A DNA stretch of 15,573 nt from Lachnospiraceae bacterium (GTDB taxonomy: Bacteria > Bacillota_A > Clostridia > Lachnospirales > Lachnospiraceae): NCBI GenBank assembly GCA_003446335.1, contig DMAZ01000168.1, forward strand, positions 1 through 15,573, written 5' to 3'. The notes under the pieces were generated by a model that did not search any database, was not told the DNA's origin, and saw nothing but the letters and a program-made list of their open reading frames with translations. Positions 6,911 to 13,914 of the stretch are shown piece after piece. Position numbers and translations under genes: made by a program. Numbering within the stretch: the first letter of the stretch is position 1; every line of letters begins with the position of its first letter.

Positions 6911-7006
6911 CAGAGATTAAAAGCCTCCGGCGGATCGCAGCCGCGCATTAAGGAAGGTGCTTCGCACCATGCGCGGCGCGGCAGGAACGTCGAGGCGTTC
7001 TTGATA
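6911..7006 (+). repeat. Structured repeat element, full-length copy
   Basis: The left end, CAGAGATTAAAAGCCTCC (6911-6928) then GGCG, and the right end, GGCGTTCTTGATA (6994-7006), are both found again at 10916-10946. The middle is a strong nested hairpin. GCCTC (6923-6927) can pair with GAGGC (6992-6996), CCGCGCAT (6941-6948) pairs perfectly with ATGCGCGG (6969-6976), and GGTGC (6956-6960) pairs with GCACC (6964-6968) around TTC. The size, GC-rich palindromic nature and intergenic location resemble a REP or MITE-like element. It lies in the leader of the ABC exporter, so it may also shape that mRNA. Confidence 0.65.
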
Positions 7007-7032
7007 GAAATAATGTACAGCGAAACCGACCC

Positions 7033-7054
7033 GGCTGCCAGAGCAGCCTTTCTT
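7033..7054 (+). terminator. Small terminator-like hairpin just before the ABC exporter start
   Basis: GGCTGC (7033-7038), loop CAGA, and GCAGCC (7043-7048) form a perfect 6-bp stem, followed by TTTCTT. It lies 24 bases before the start codon, inside the leader. It is short for an efficient terminator, so it may be an attenuator or simply a leader hairpin. Confidence 0.4.
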
Positions 7055-7077
7055 AAATATATACAGGCAGGTTTATC

Positions 7078-10000
7078 ATGTTAAAGAACAGGTTGATCTT
7101 TTTTACGGATCAGACCAGAAAATATATACTTCTCGGCATCCTTTTTCAGGAACTGTCACTGATCGCCCGGATCGTATCCGTGTTCCAGATCGGGGATCTT
7201 CTCAATGCAGTCATCCGCGGCAGGCCCTATGACCGGCTGCTTTATCGTGTTCTTGCGGTCATCGCGGTCTGTCTTATTTTGCAGGCTGTCTCCGCCAGAT
7301 TCCAGACCCAGATGGAAGCTCGTTCCGTCACGGATATCGGGCGTACCATCAGGGAAAAGATCTATGATAAAATCATGACACTCGGCGCCTCCTACCGCGA
7401 AAAAGTACCGCTCACGGAAATCATCTACCTGAGCACGGAAGGCGTTCCTCAGATCGAAGCGTTCTATGAAAAATTCATCCCGAAGCTGATCTACAGCGCG
7501 ACTGCACCCGTCACGCTCTTTCTCTTCATGGCGGTCGCGATCAATGTCCGATCCTCGCTGGTCTTTCTTCTGTGCACACCGCTCCTTACGGTCATCGGAT
7601 TCATGATCATGCGGGCATTCAAGAACATGAGAAGTGCCTATCATGACGACTACTCGACTCTCAGGGCTCATTTTATGGAGAATCTCCGCGGTCTGCCGAC
7701 ATTGAAACTTTATCGTGCCGACGACATCAAGGCGGACGAAATGATTCGTGAAGCGGAGGAATTCAGTACCTCGGCCATGCGTTTCTATACGCTCCAGATG
7801 GTAGAAGAAGGTGCGGCGGAATTATTTGCGCTGATGGGATGCCTGATGGGTATTCTTGTAGGCACAAGTGAATATGTTTATGGCACATTCTCCCTCACCG
7901 GATGTATCATTTTGATCCTGCTTTCGGTGGAATTTTTTATTCCTTCGATCAGGCTCTGCGAAATGCTGCGCAGTGCGGATACGGCCTATGATATATCAAA
8001 ACGCCTCACAGACTTTCTGGAAATAAAAGAGCCGCAATTCGGCTCCAGGGAATTGAACGTTCCGCATATTTACAGCGAGACCGAAGAAGTCGTTCTTGCC
8101 AACATGGATCGATATGAGAGACCCCGCTTTCTGAAAAAAAGCGGTATTTCATACACACTCTCCGATGTTCATTTTTCCTACGCTCAGGGAAGGGAGATCC
8201 TGCACGGCGTCAACATGGTCCTTCCGCCGGAAAGTTTCGTCTCTCTGGTAGGACCCTCCGGCAGCGGCAAGAGTACTGTCGCCGAGATCCTCTGCGGAAA
8301 GCTGAAGAACTATAAAGGCGAGATCAAGGTCGGCTGTGACGGAAGATCCATGAATCTTTACGATATCAGGGAACCTGAACTGCTCTCTCATGTCGTTCTT
8401 GTAAAGACATCAAGCCATATATTCAGGGGAACAATAGAAGAGAACCTGAGAATGGCCAAGAAAAATGCGGACGATCAGGAACTGCTGGATGCTCTGGATG
8501 CGGTCCATCTGCTTCCCTTTATCCGGTCGCATGATGGTCTGAAGACGCAGATCGAAGCCGGCGGTGCCAACCTCTCTGCAGGCGAAGCCCAGCGTCTCGC
8601 CATTGCCCGGGCGCTTCTTAAAGATGCGGAAGTACTGATTTTCGATGAGACGACCAGCAATATTGACGCGGACAGCGAAGCGTGCATCATGTCCGTCATA
8701 AAAGAGCTTTCCCGCAGAAAGACCGTGCTGCTCATCTCTCACCGACTGAGCAATGTAACGGACTGCGACTGTATCTATGTGATGGATAACGGACTGATCC
8801 GTGAATCCGGAACACATGAGGAACTTCTGGCCCGGAGAGGGATTTACAATAAACTCTACAGGACACAGAAATCGCTGGAAGATTACTCGACCGGCGATAT
8901 GAAATATGAAGGAAAAGAACAGCAGATCCTTCACCTGAAGGGTGCTCATAAAGCCGCAGGCAACGCTCAGTCCTCCCGGAAATCGGAAGGTCCGGGCACG
9001 GGTCCGGACGGAAGCGGTGAAAAGAAGAATACAGATAAGCACCGCAATGTCCTCGTCCTTCTGGCGGAGCTGACAGGACTCGTATCCCCTGCTTTTTATC
9101 TTACTCTTCTGGCAGCCTTCCTCGGCATGGCAGCCACCCTGTGTCTCCTTTTTATTCCTGTGATCACCGGCAGCGCCGTCATGAACGAACTGTCACAGCT
9201 GCGGCACGAAGAACTCCTTTCATCCCCCGTCGCCAGATATTTTCAGTTCGCTGTGCTCCTGGTCATCTTAAGGATCATCTTCTCCGCCGGAGAAAAGTAT
9301 CTGAGCCACTTTGCGGCACACAGAATTCTGTCGCAGATCCGCCACGAGGTATACACTTCGCTCAGAAGGCTCGCGCCGGCCCGGTTCGAGAAACAGGATA
9401 AAGCAGAACTTGTGCAGGTGCTTACCGATGATATCGAGCATCTGGAAACATTTTATGCCGAAACGACCGGCAGGACCCTGGCGGCACTGCTGGCGGCACT
9501 GGCAATCGGCTTTTATTTATGGGCTATACACATGTACGCCGGTATCCTTATGCTTGCAGGTTACATGATCTGCAGCGTGCTCATCCCGATGGTCAGAACA
9601 CATCTCACAACGGATGCCTCCGCATCGTTCCGCCATGAGACCGGGGAACTGGGAAGTTTTCTTCTTGATCAGCTGAACGGCATTGATGATCTGCAGCAAT
9701 ACGGGAACGGGGAGGACGGAAAGCAGCAGCTGACGGCCCGCTGCACCCTTTTCGACGAAGCACATGAGCAGTATGAAGGCACCGGCGCCCTGTGGAATAT
9801 TCTGGAGAAATCAGGTTCATTCCTTTTCTCCTTCGGAATGTTCTTCCTTACGCTGTTCCTTCATATACGGGGGCAGGTAAGTGTCAGCGAAGTCGTGACC
9901 TGTACAATTATTGAGTTCTACTCCTTCAAGTTCATACCGACACTGTTCGGTCTTTCCGGGAACACCGGAAAAATGCTCGCGGGAGGGGATCTTATACTTG

Positions 10001-10710
10001 ATATCCTCGAGGAGAGACCCGTTGTTCAGGATGTTTCCGAAGCAGAAGGAAAACTCGGATGGGACGGCTATAAGAGATTCCACGGAGCAGAGATGTCCCG
10101 TGTAACATTTGCATATGATAATGAAACGATTCTGCAGGACTTCACGATCCTCCTGTGGCCAAAACAGCTGATCGGCATTCATGGACCCGAAGGCTGCGGA
10201 AAATCTACGATCCTGAAACTCCTGCTTCGCTTCTGGGATGTAGACAACGGCTCTATCACCATATGCGGTGAAGATATTAAGAATATCGCTACCCGGCGGC
10301 TCCGGGACGCGGAATCCTACATGGCTCAGGATACTGTCATCTTCCATGACAGTATCGCCAACAATATCGCGATCGGAAAGCCGGGCGCTTCACGGGTCGA
10401 GATCATCCGAGCCGCGAAAAAAGCCGCGCTGCACGATTTTATCCTCTCGCTTCCGAAAGGATACGACACGCAGATCGATGAGCTGGGAAACAGATTATCG
10501 GACGGAGAGCGGAAAAGAATCGGAATTGCGAGAGCATTTCTGCACAACGCTCCTCTCGTTCTTCTGGATGAACCGACAGGACAGCTGGATTCTCTGAATG
10601 AAGGTATGATCCTGAAAGCTCTTGTAGAAGAGTGCAGGGAAAAGACGATCGTGATCGCCTCGACAAGGGATTCTGCCATGAGGGCATGCGATACGGTATT
10701 TAAGATGTAA
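7078..10710 (+). CDS. Fused double ABC exporter (CydD-CydC-like, 1210 aa)
   Basis: One polypeptide carries two complete membrane-plus-ATPase halves. Half 1 (about residues 1-598) has a six-helix domain, Walker A GPSGSGKST (392-400), signature LSAGE (499-503), Walker B FDE (522-524) and H-loop His555. A Gly/Ser/Lys-rich linker (about 600-657) leads to half 2, with Walker A GPEGCGKST (1036-1044), signature LSDGE (1140-1144) and Walker B DE (1164-1165). The layout matches CydD followed by CydC, a heterodimeric thiol and haem-linked exporter that is fused in some bacteria. No cydAB oxidase genes are nearby, so the substrate is uncertain. The Q-loop Gln of half 1 appears to be Thr, the H-loop His of half 2 is Thr1196, and the protein stops 14 residues later, so its C-terminal end is short. 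The start ATG has only a weak AGG at 7 bases. It is the only plus-strand gene here. Confidence 0.85.
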   Translation: MLKNRLIFFTDQTRKYILLGILFQELSLIARIVSVFQIGDLLNAVIRGRPYDRLLYRVLAVIAVCLILQAVSARFQTQMEARSVTDIGRTIREKIYDKIMTLGASYREKVPLTEIIYLSTEGVPQIEAFYEKFIPKLIYSATAPVTLFLFMAVAINVRSSLVFLLCTPLLTVIGFMIMRAFKNMRSAYHDDYSTLRAHFMENLRGLPTLKLYRADDIKADEMIREAEEFSTSAMRFYTLQMVEEGAAELFALMGCLMGILVGTSEYVYGTFSLTGCIILILLSVEFFIPSIRLCEMLRSADTAYDISKRLTDFLEIKEPQFGSRELNVPHIYSETEEVVLANMDRYERPRFLKKSGISYTLSDVHFSYAQGREILHGVNMVLPPESFVSLVGPSGSGKSTVAEILCGKLKNYKGEIKVGCDGRSMNLYDIREPELLSHVVLVKTSSHIFRGTIEENLRMAKKNADDQELLDALDAVHLLPFIRSHDGLKTQIEAGGANLSAGEAQRLAIARALLKDAEVLIFDETTSNIDADSEACIMSVIKELSRRKTVLLISHRLSNVTDCDCIYVMDNGLIRESGTHEELLARRGIYNKLYRTQKSLEDYSTGDMKYEGKEQQILHLKGAHKAAGNAQSSRKSEGPGTGPDGSGEKKNTDKHRNVLVLLAELTGLVSPAFYLTLLAAFLGMAATLCLLFIPVITGSAVMNELSQLRHEELLSSPVARYFQFAVLLVILRIIFSAGEKYLSHFAAHRILSQIRHEVYTSLRRLAPARFEKQDKAELVQVLTDDIEHLETFYAETTGRTLAALLAALAIGFYLWAIHMYAGILMLAGYMICSVLIPMVRTHLTTDASASFRHETGELGSFLLDQLNGIDDLQQYGNGEDGKQQLTARCTLFDEAHEQYEGTGALWNILEKSGSFLFSFGMFFLTLFLHIRGQVSVSEVVTCTIIEFYSFKFIPTLFGLSGNTGKMLAGGDLILDILEERPVVQDVSEAEGKLGWDGYKRFHGAEMSRVTFAYDNETILQDFTILLWPKQLIGIHGPEGCGKSTILKLLLRFWDVDNGSITICGEDIKNIATRRLRDAESYMAQDTVIFHDSIANNIAIGKPGASRVEIIRAAKKAALHDFILSLPKGYDTQIDELGNRLSDGERKRIGIARAFLHNAPLVLLDEPTGQLDSLNEGMILKALVEECREKTIVIASTRDSAMRACDTVFKM

Positions 10711-10726
10711 AAAGAAAAGACGAAAA

Positions 10727-10825
10727 AAGGCTGCCGCACGAAGACGTGCCGCCATTCCGTACAGCAGAGGTCATCTGCAGACACCTGCTATATGGAATGG
10801 TGACATTCCTTCATGCGGCAGCCTT
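10727..10825. terminator. Large bidirectional terminator between convergent genes
   Basis: AAGGCTGCCGCA (10727-10738) pairs perfectly with TGCGGCAGCCTT (10814-10825), and the stem continues with GAAG (10740-10743) against CTTC (10809-10812). The plus strand ends in TTTTT and the minus strand in TTTTTT, so it can serve both the ABC exporter and the alcohol-dehydrogenase-like gene. The 65-base interior is itself structured. CCATTCC (10752-10758) can pair with GGAATGG (10794-10800), while GGAATG can alternatively pair with CATTCC (10804-10809). Confidence 0.8.
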
Positions 10826-10836
10826 TTTATCTATGA

Positions 10837-10884
10837 CGCAGAATTCTCGTGACGTAAGTCTACGATGAATGCGCAGGATGAAAC
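10837..10884 (+). repeat. 48-bp inverted repeat, left copy
   Basis: The sequence starting CGCAGAATTCTCGTGACGTA and ending GGATGAAAC occurs here on the plus strand and again on the minus strand at 13907-13860. The two copies differ at one base (A here, G there, in the GTCTRCG portion). Flanking sequence is unrelated on both sides. It starts 12 bases after the bidirectional terminator. Confidence 0.9.
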
Positions 10885-10915
10885 CTTTCTCTCACATGGA
10901 ATACAAAGAAAACGT

Positions 10916-10946
10916 CAGAGCTTAAAAGCCTCCGGCGTTCTTGATA
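10916..10946 (+). repeat. Structured repeat element, internally deleted copy
   Basis: The left end CAGAGCTTAAAAGCCTCC plus GGCG (10916-10937) matches 6911-6932 with one mismatch. It continues directly into TTCTTGATA (10938-10946), which matches the right end of the other copy at 6998-7006. The 65 bases at 6933-6997, including the GC-rich hairpin, are absent. The copy lies just downstream of the stop of the minus-strand gene at 10960 and overlaps a GCGTTCT/AGAACGC pairing (10935-10941, 10962-10968). Confidence 0.7.
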
Positions 10947-10959
10947 TTGCCGCTCGCTG

Positions 10960-12114
10960 TCAGAACGCTGCTTTCAGTATCGTCACGATATCCTCTTTTG
11001 TAAGCGGAACATAAGCATCGCTGCATCCCGCTGCCTTGGAAGCGATATCCTCAAATCTCGACTCATCCTCAATTCCGAGTTCGCGGAGAGTCGTCGGCAT
11101 ACGAAGTTCGCTTGCGAAGAACTCACCCGTCCGGGCAATCGCCGCTTCGGATACCTCCATACTGTCATCACCGGCAATGGCCCAGACATTTCTGCCGTAT
11201 TCCGCGAATTTTCCAGCCGTCTCCTCATTCAGCGCGAATTTCATCAGATGAGGTACCAGAACAGCCAGCCCCTGTCCGGGAACAAGTTCATAATAAACGG
11301 AAAGCGCATATTCTATAAGATGAGCACACCTTACAGTCTCCACGCCCTCACTCAGAAGGCCGTTAAAGGAGTTGGCGGAAGCCCACATAAGATTCGCGCG
11401 CGCATCATAGTTCTCCGGTTCTGCCACTGCGACCGGTCCGTAAGCAAGGCACGTCTTCATGATGCCCTCACAGAAGCGGGCCTGAAGATAGCCGCCTCCG
11501 ACATTCGTAAAATAGCTCTCAAGAGCACTTGTCATGATCTCTGCTGTTCCCGCTGCTGTCTGTTTATCACTGACCGTAAACGTGAATTCAGGATCACATA
11601 TCGTCATGACCGGTCTGAGGAGCGGGGATGTCGTTCCGCACTTGTCATGCGCCGGATCTGAAATGACTGCAGAACCGTTCGTCTCGGAGCCGCTGCCTGC
11701 GTGGGTGACGACCGCATAGACCGGAAGTGCTTTAAGAATATACCTGGGGTGAATAACAATACTCCAGGGATCTCCCCCGTAGCTTGCACCGCCCGCAATG
11801 ACTTTGGCTGTGTCGATAACGGATCCGCCGCCGACGGCAAGGATCATATTGACACTGTTGGACTTACATATCTTGACACCTTCTCTGACTGAAGCTATCT
11901 CCGGATTTGACTTTACACCGGGCAGCTCATAAATTCCGAGCCCTGCCGTTCTGAGGATATTAAGAACTTTATTGTAAATCCCGTTTTTCTTAATACTCCC
12001 CTCTCCGCTGACAACAAGTACTTTCGAACCGCTTTCCTTGATTTCTGACAGATGTGCAAGCTGTCCTTTTCCAAAATACACTTTCGTTGGAATAGAGTGA
12101 ATAAAGTTATTCAT
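10960..12114 (-). CDS. Iron-containing alcohol dehydrogenase family protein with degenerate metal site
   Basis: The 384-residue protein is of the BdhA/YqhD class of group III (Fe-type) alcohol dehydrogenases. The N-terminal nucleotide-binding half has GGGSVIDTAK (95-104), and TGSET-like HAGSGSETNG (138-147) is also present. The C-terminal helical half should hold four metal ligands (Asp, His, His, His; FucO D196, H200, H263, H277). Aligned here, they are Glu192, Ser196, His265 and Pro279, so only one is unchanged, and the active-site His equivalent to FucO H267 is Tyr269. It may bind NAD(P) without metal-dependent oxidoreduction, or use another chemistry. The start has GGAGG 6 bases upstream and the length is normal, so it is not a decayed gene. 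It follows the SseB-domain gene by 39 bases and is probably co-transcribed with it. Confidence 0.85.
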   Translation of the reverse strand: MNNFIHSIPTKVYFGKGQLAHLSEIKESGSKVLVVSGEGSIKKNGIYNKVLNILRTAGLGIYELPGVKSNPEIASVREGVKICKSNSVNMILAVGGGSVIDTAKVIAGGASYGGDPWSIVIHPRYILKALPVYAVVTHAGSGSETNGSAVISDPAHDKCGTTSPLLRPVMTICDPEFTFTVSDKQTAAGTAEIMTSALESYFTNVGGGYLQARFCEGIMKTCLAYGPVAVAEPENYDARANLMWASANSFNGLLSEGVETVRCAHLIEYALSVYYELVPGQGLAVLVPHLMKFALNEETAGKFAEYGRNVWAIAGDDSMEVSEAAIARTGEFFASELRMPTTLRELGIEDESRFEDIASKAAGCSDAYVPLTKEDIVTILKAAF

Positions 12115-12153
12115 TAATTTCCTCCTTCGGGGGTTTTTATACCTTTTCAGTTC

Positions 12154-13002
12154 TTACGACGTGTAGCCGGCAGTATCGGGTTCTTTCGTCAGATCGTCAG
12201 AATCAGATGTCTTCGCTTTTTGGGCCGGGTCCTCAAGAGGCTTCACGATTTTTTCGAGAAGATCCCTCTTAAGCAGAAGGCTCTTGCTGTTCGGATTGAC
12301 GACCATGGCCTCGATTCCGCTGTTGGCTACGACATTTCGGGCGCACTGTCCCGACTGCATCTGTACCCAGATAAATTTTTTCTGAAGGTCCTCCGGAATC
12401 TCTTCGCGGTTCGAGAAGGTAGAATAAATCATTTTTCCGTCCCGGGCCTTCAGCATAGCCGGGACCAGCCTGACACGATCTTTCGGCACCGCTTTCTGAC
12501 CATTCTGTCTGGCTGCCTGCATAGCCATGGCATCCTCCTTACTGAGCTGCATAATCATCGGGACCCAAAGCCAGCAGGTCGTAAGAGACTGAAGAACTGT
12601 CTTAAAACTGTCGGCATTCTTCATTTCATGATGACGATCTATGAGGTAAGCCAGGACCTTTCCATCCTCATCGCGCTTCCTCGTGAGTTCCTCCTGCTTT
12701 GCCTTTCGCTCCGCCATCTGCTCCGGCGTCAGTGCTGCAGGGCCTCCCATCGATCCTGCTCCCGATTTCGCTGCCGATTCTCCCATTTCTTCAGCTGTCG
12801 ATTCTCCTGTCACCTCTTCTGTAGGTCCGCCTGTTGCTTCTGCAGTCTTAATATCTTTCTCATCGGGATTCTGCCCGGATTCCCCGGCCAGGTCCTCTGC
12901 CGGCCGATCATCAGATCCTTTTCCTTCAGGTGACTCTTTAAGGGCCCTCTCTGCCTCGTTCCCGTCTGCATCCTTTTTCTTAAAGAAATCAAATATACCC
13001 AT
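12154..13002 (-). CDS. SseB-domain protein with long acidic N-terminal region
   Basis: The 282-residue cytoplasmic protein begins MGIFDFFKKK, a start seen in many soluble Firmicutes proteins. About 80 residues of low-complexity Glu/Gly/Ser/Thr-rich, probably disordered sequence follow (about 11-90), then a charged coiled-coil-like stretch (about 91-112). The C-terminal part, about 113-257, fits the SseB N-terminal domain fold. It has VRLVPAMLKARDGKMIYSTFSNREEIP (177-203), corresponding to the usual 'VPVY...P.FTS.EE' strand pattern, and a VVNPNSKSLLLKRDLLEKI end (234-252), corresponding to 'INP'. The role of the domain in such bacteria is unknown, and the family link is moderately sure. A GAGAGG lies 9 bases before ATG 13002. 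No clear promoter was seen, only a weak TAGAAT at 13057-13052. Confidence 0.7.
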   Translation of the reverse strand: MGIFDFFKKKDADGNEAERALKESPEGKGSDDRPAEDLAGESGQNPDEKDIKTAEATGGPTEEVTGESTAEEMGESAAKSGAGSMGGPAALTPEQMAERKAKQEELTRKRDEDGKVLAYLIDRHHEMKNADSFKTVLQSLTTCWLWVPMIMQLSKEDAMAMQAARQNGQKAVPKDRVRLVPAMLKARDGKMIYSTFSNREEIPEDLQKKFIWVQMQSGQCARNVVANSGIEAMVVNPNSKSLLLKRDLLEKIVKPLEDPAQKAKTSDSDDLTKEPDTAGYTS

Positions 13003-13097
13003 AATAATCGCCCTCTCCGACTCACTTTTTTCAGAACTGATATTAACATTTATTCTACAGTATTTACGGCAAAAATACTACTCTCATGGAAGAGAAT

Positions 13098-13130
13098 ATC
13101 CCCTGTAGGAGATACTTCCTGTCAGGGGAT
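13098..13130 (-). terminator. Hairpin at the end of the HD-domain gene
   Basis: On the minus strand ATCCCCTG (13130-13123) pairs with CAGGGGAT (13105-13098), with an inner AGGA/TCCT pairing. ATTCTCTTCC follows. It begins at the last base of the stop codon of the HD gene. The T tract is interrupted, so it is a weak or inefficient terminator. Confidence 0.5.
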
Positions 13131-13663
13131 CATAACACTCTGTCTATATTTATTTTTTGAGCCAGAGGCCTGACCTTTTTAGCTGCCTCGATCCTGTTCT
13201 TCTCAGAAGAACGCACAATTTCCTTTACAGCACAGATTTTATCCGCGATCATTACAATGACTGCTTCCCGGTGGTGCGGCGGTACGATCGTCACCGGCCA
13301 CATATGATGAGCGATGACATCCTTCTCTATATCCGTCAGTTCACCCAGCAGGCTCTCAGCTGCAACGACGGAATCTTTGGGGTGTCTGAAGCAGCACACG
13401 AAATTGTTGGCAAACTTGTCATATCTCCCAAGAATCCCCAGATCATGACAGAGCGCACCCCGTATCAGTTCCTTTTCATTGGAAGGAATAGCGACGGCAC
13501 TGAGAAGCCTGGATATAGCCAGAGAGATGCACGCAACTTCCATGCTGTGGGCACCGACTGTTGTCTTATCGTGATGCGTCTGCGTGCGAGCCCTGACAAA
13601 CTCTTCTGAGTTGATAATATCTCTGCCGATACGATTCACATCCCTGATAATTGTCTTTTTCAT
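13130..13663 (-). CDS. HD-domain phosphohydrolase
   Basis: The 177-residue protein shows the HD superfamily metal-binding residues in order: His39 (GAHSMEV), the His73-Asp74 pair (CHDLG), His119/His120 (AHHMWP) and Asp141 (ADKICA). Such small proteins act as metal-dependent phosphohydrolases on nucleotides or other phosphoesters. The natural substrate cannot be told from sequence. Its N-terminus includes a helical REDIINSEEF-like region before His39. The ATG at 13663-13661 has AGG 6 bases upstream and a strong promoter about 70 bases before it. A weak hairpin at its stop and a 127-base gap separate it from the SseB-domain gene. Similar stand-alone HD proteins are common in Lachnospiraceae. 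Confidence 0.85.
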   Translation of the reverse strand: MKKTIIRDVNRIGRDIINSEEFVRARTQTHHDKTTVGAHSMEVACISLAISRLLSAVAIPSNEKELIRGALCHDLGILGRYDKFANNFVCCFRHPKDSVVAAESLLGELTDIEKDVIAHHMWPVTIVPPHHREAVIVMIADKICAVKEIVRSSEKNRIEAAKKVRPLAQKINIDRVL

Positions 13664-13730
13664 CCTGATCCTGTCACCTCTTCATATCTCGCTCAGGATC
13701 TGAGAAAGTGTTCTCAAATCTCGTTTCCCT

Positions 13731-13759
13731 ATTTTATTTCAGGAAATATGATTTGTCAC
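13731..13759 (-). promoter_or_regulatory. Sigma-70-type promoter for the HD-domain gene
   Basis: On the minus strand GTGACA (13759-13754, five of six) is followed at 17 bases by TAAAAT (13736-13731, five of six). This is the best full -35/-10 pair in the window. The expected start near 13724 leaves a leader of about 60 bases. Confidence 0.65.
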
Positions 13760-13796
13760 GCTTCCTCACACAATTTATAGTTATTTAACAAAAGAA

Positions 13797-13860
13797 CTTC
13801 CCACACTGTTTCAGGCTCCGGTCATAGCCATAAGACCGGCCGCGAACAAGGTGTGGGAAG
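13797..13860 (-). terminator. Terminator of the NhaC-family gene
   Basis: On the minus strand CTTCCCACAC (13860-13851) pairs perfectly with GTGTGGGAAG (13806-13797), and an inner CCGGTC/GACCGG stem adds 6 bp. It is followed by TTCTTTTGTT. It stands about 55 bases after the gene's stop. The right copy of the 48-bp repeat lies directly between the two. Confidence 0.8.
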
Positions 13861-13907
13861 TTTCATCCTGCGCATTCATCGCAGACTTACGTCACGAGAA
13901 TTCTGCG
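13860..13907 (-). repeat. 48-bp inverted repeat, right copy
   Basis: This is the inverted partner of 10837-10884 and is 47 of 48 bases identical. Read on the minus strand, GCGCA and TGCGC near its ends can pair, with TTC/GAA and TCG/CGA pairings inside, so it can form a bulged stem-loop. The one variant base falls in the loop. It begins 8 bases past the stop of the NhaC-family gene. Confidence 0.9.
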
Positions 13908-13914
13908 CCAGAGA

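Larger units (their letters stand above)
6746..7077. other. 332-base divergent intergenic region
   Basis: This gap contains no credible gene. It holds two divergent extended -10 promoters (6823-6831 leftward, 6902-6909 rightward), a structured repeat element (6911-7006) and a small hairpin with a T-rich tail (7033-7054). The rightward elements all fall in the predicted leader of the ABC exporter. The 70 bases between the two -10 elements are A-rich and contain a CAATTG palindrome (6842-6847). Confidence 0.7.

Noticed and set aside
6911..7054. Possible known riboswitch in the exporter leader
   Set aside because: I could not match it to a known aptamer consensus, and its ends recur at 10916-10946. 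A repeat element is the simpler explanation.
10837..13907. A composite transposon with the 48-bp repeats as ends
   Set aside because: No transposase or recombinase lies between or next to the repeats, and no target-site duplication is visible at the outer ends. It is kept only as a hypothesis.
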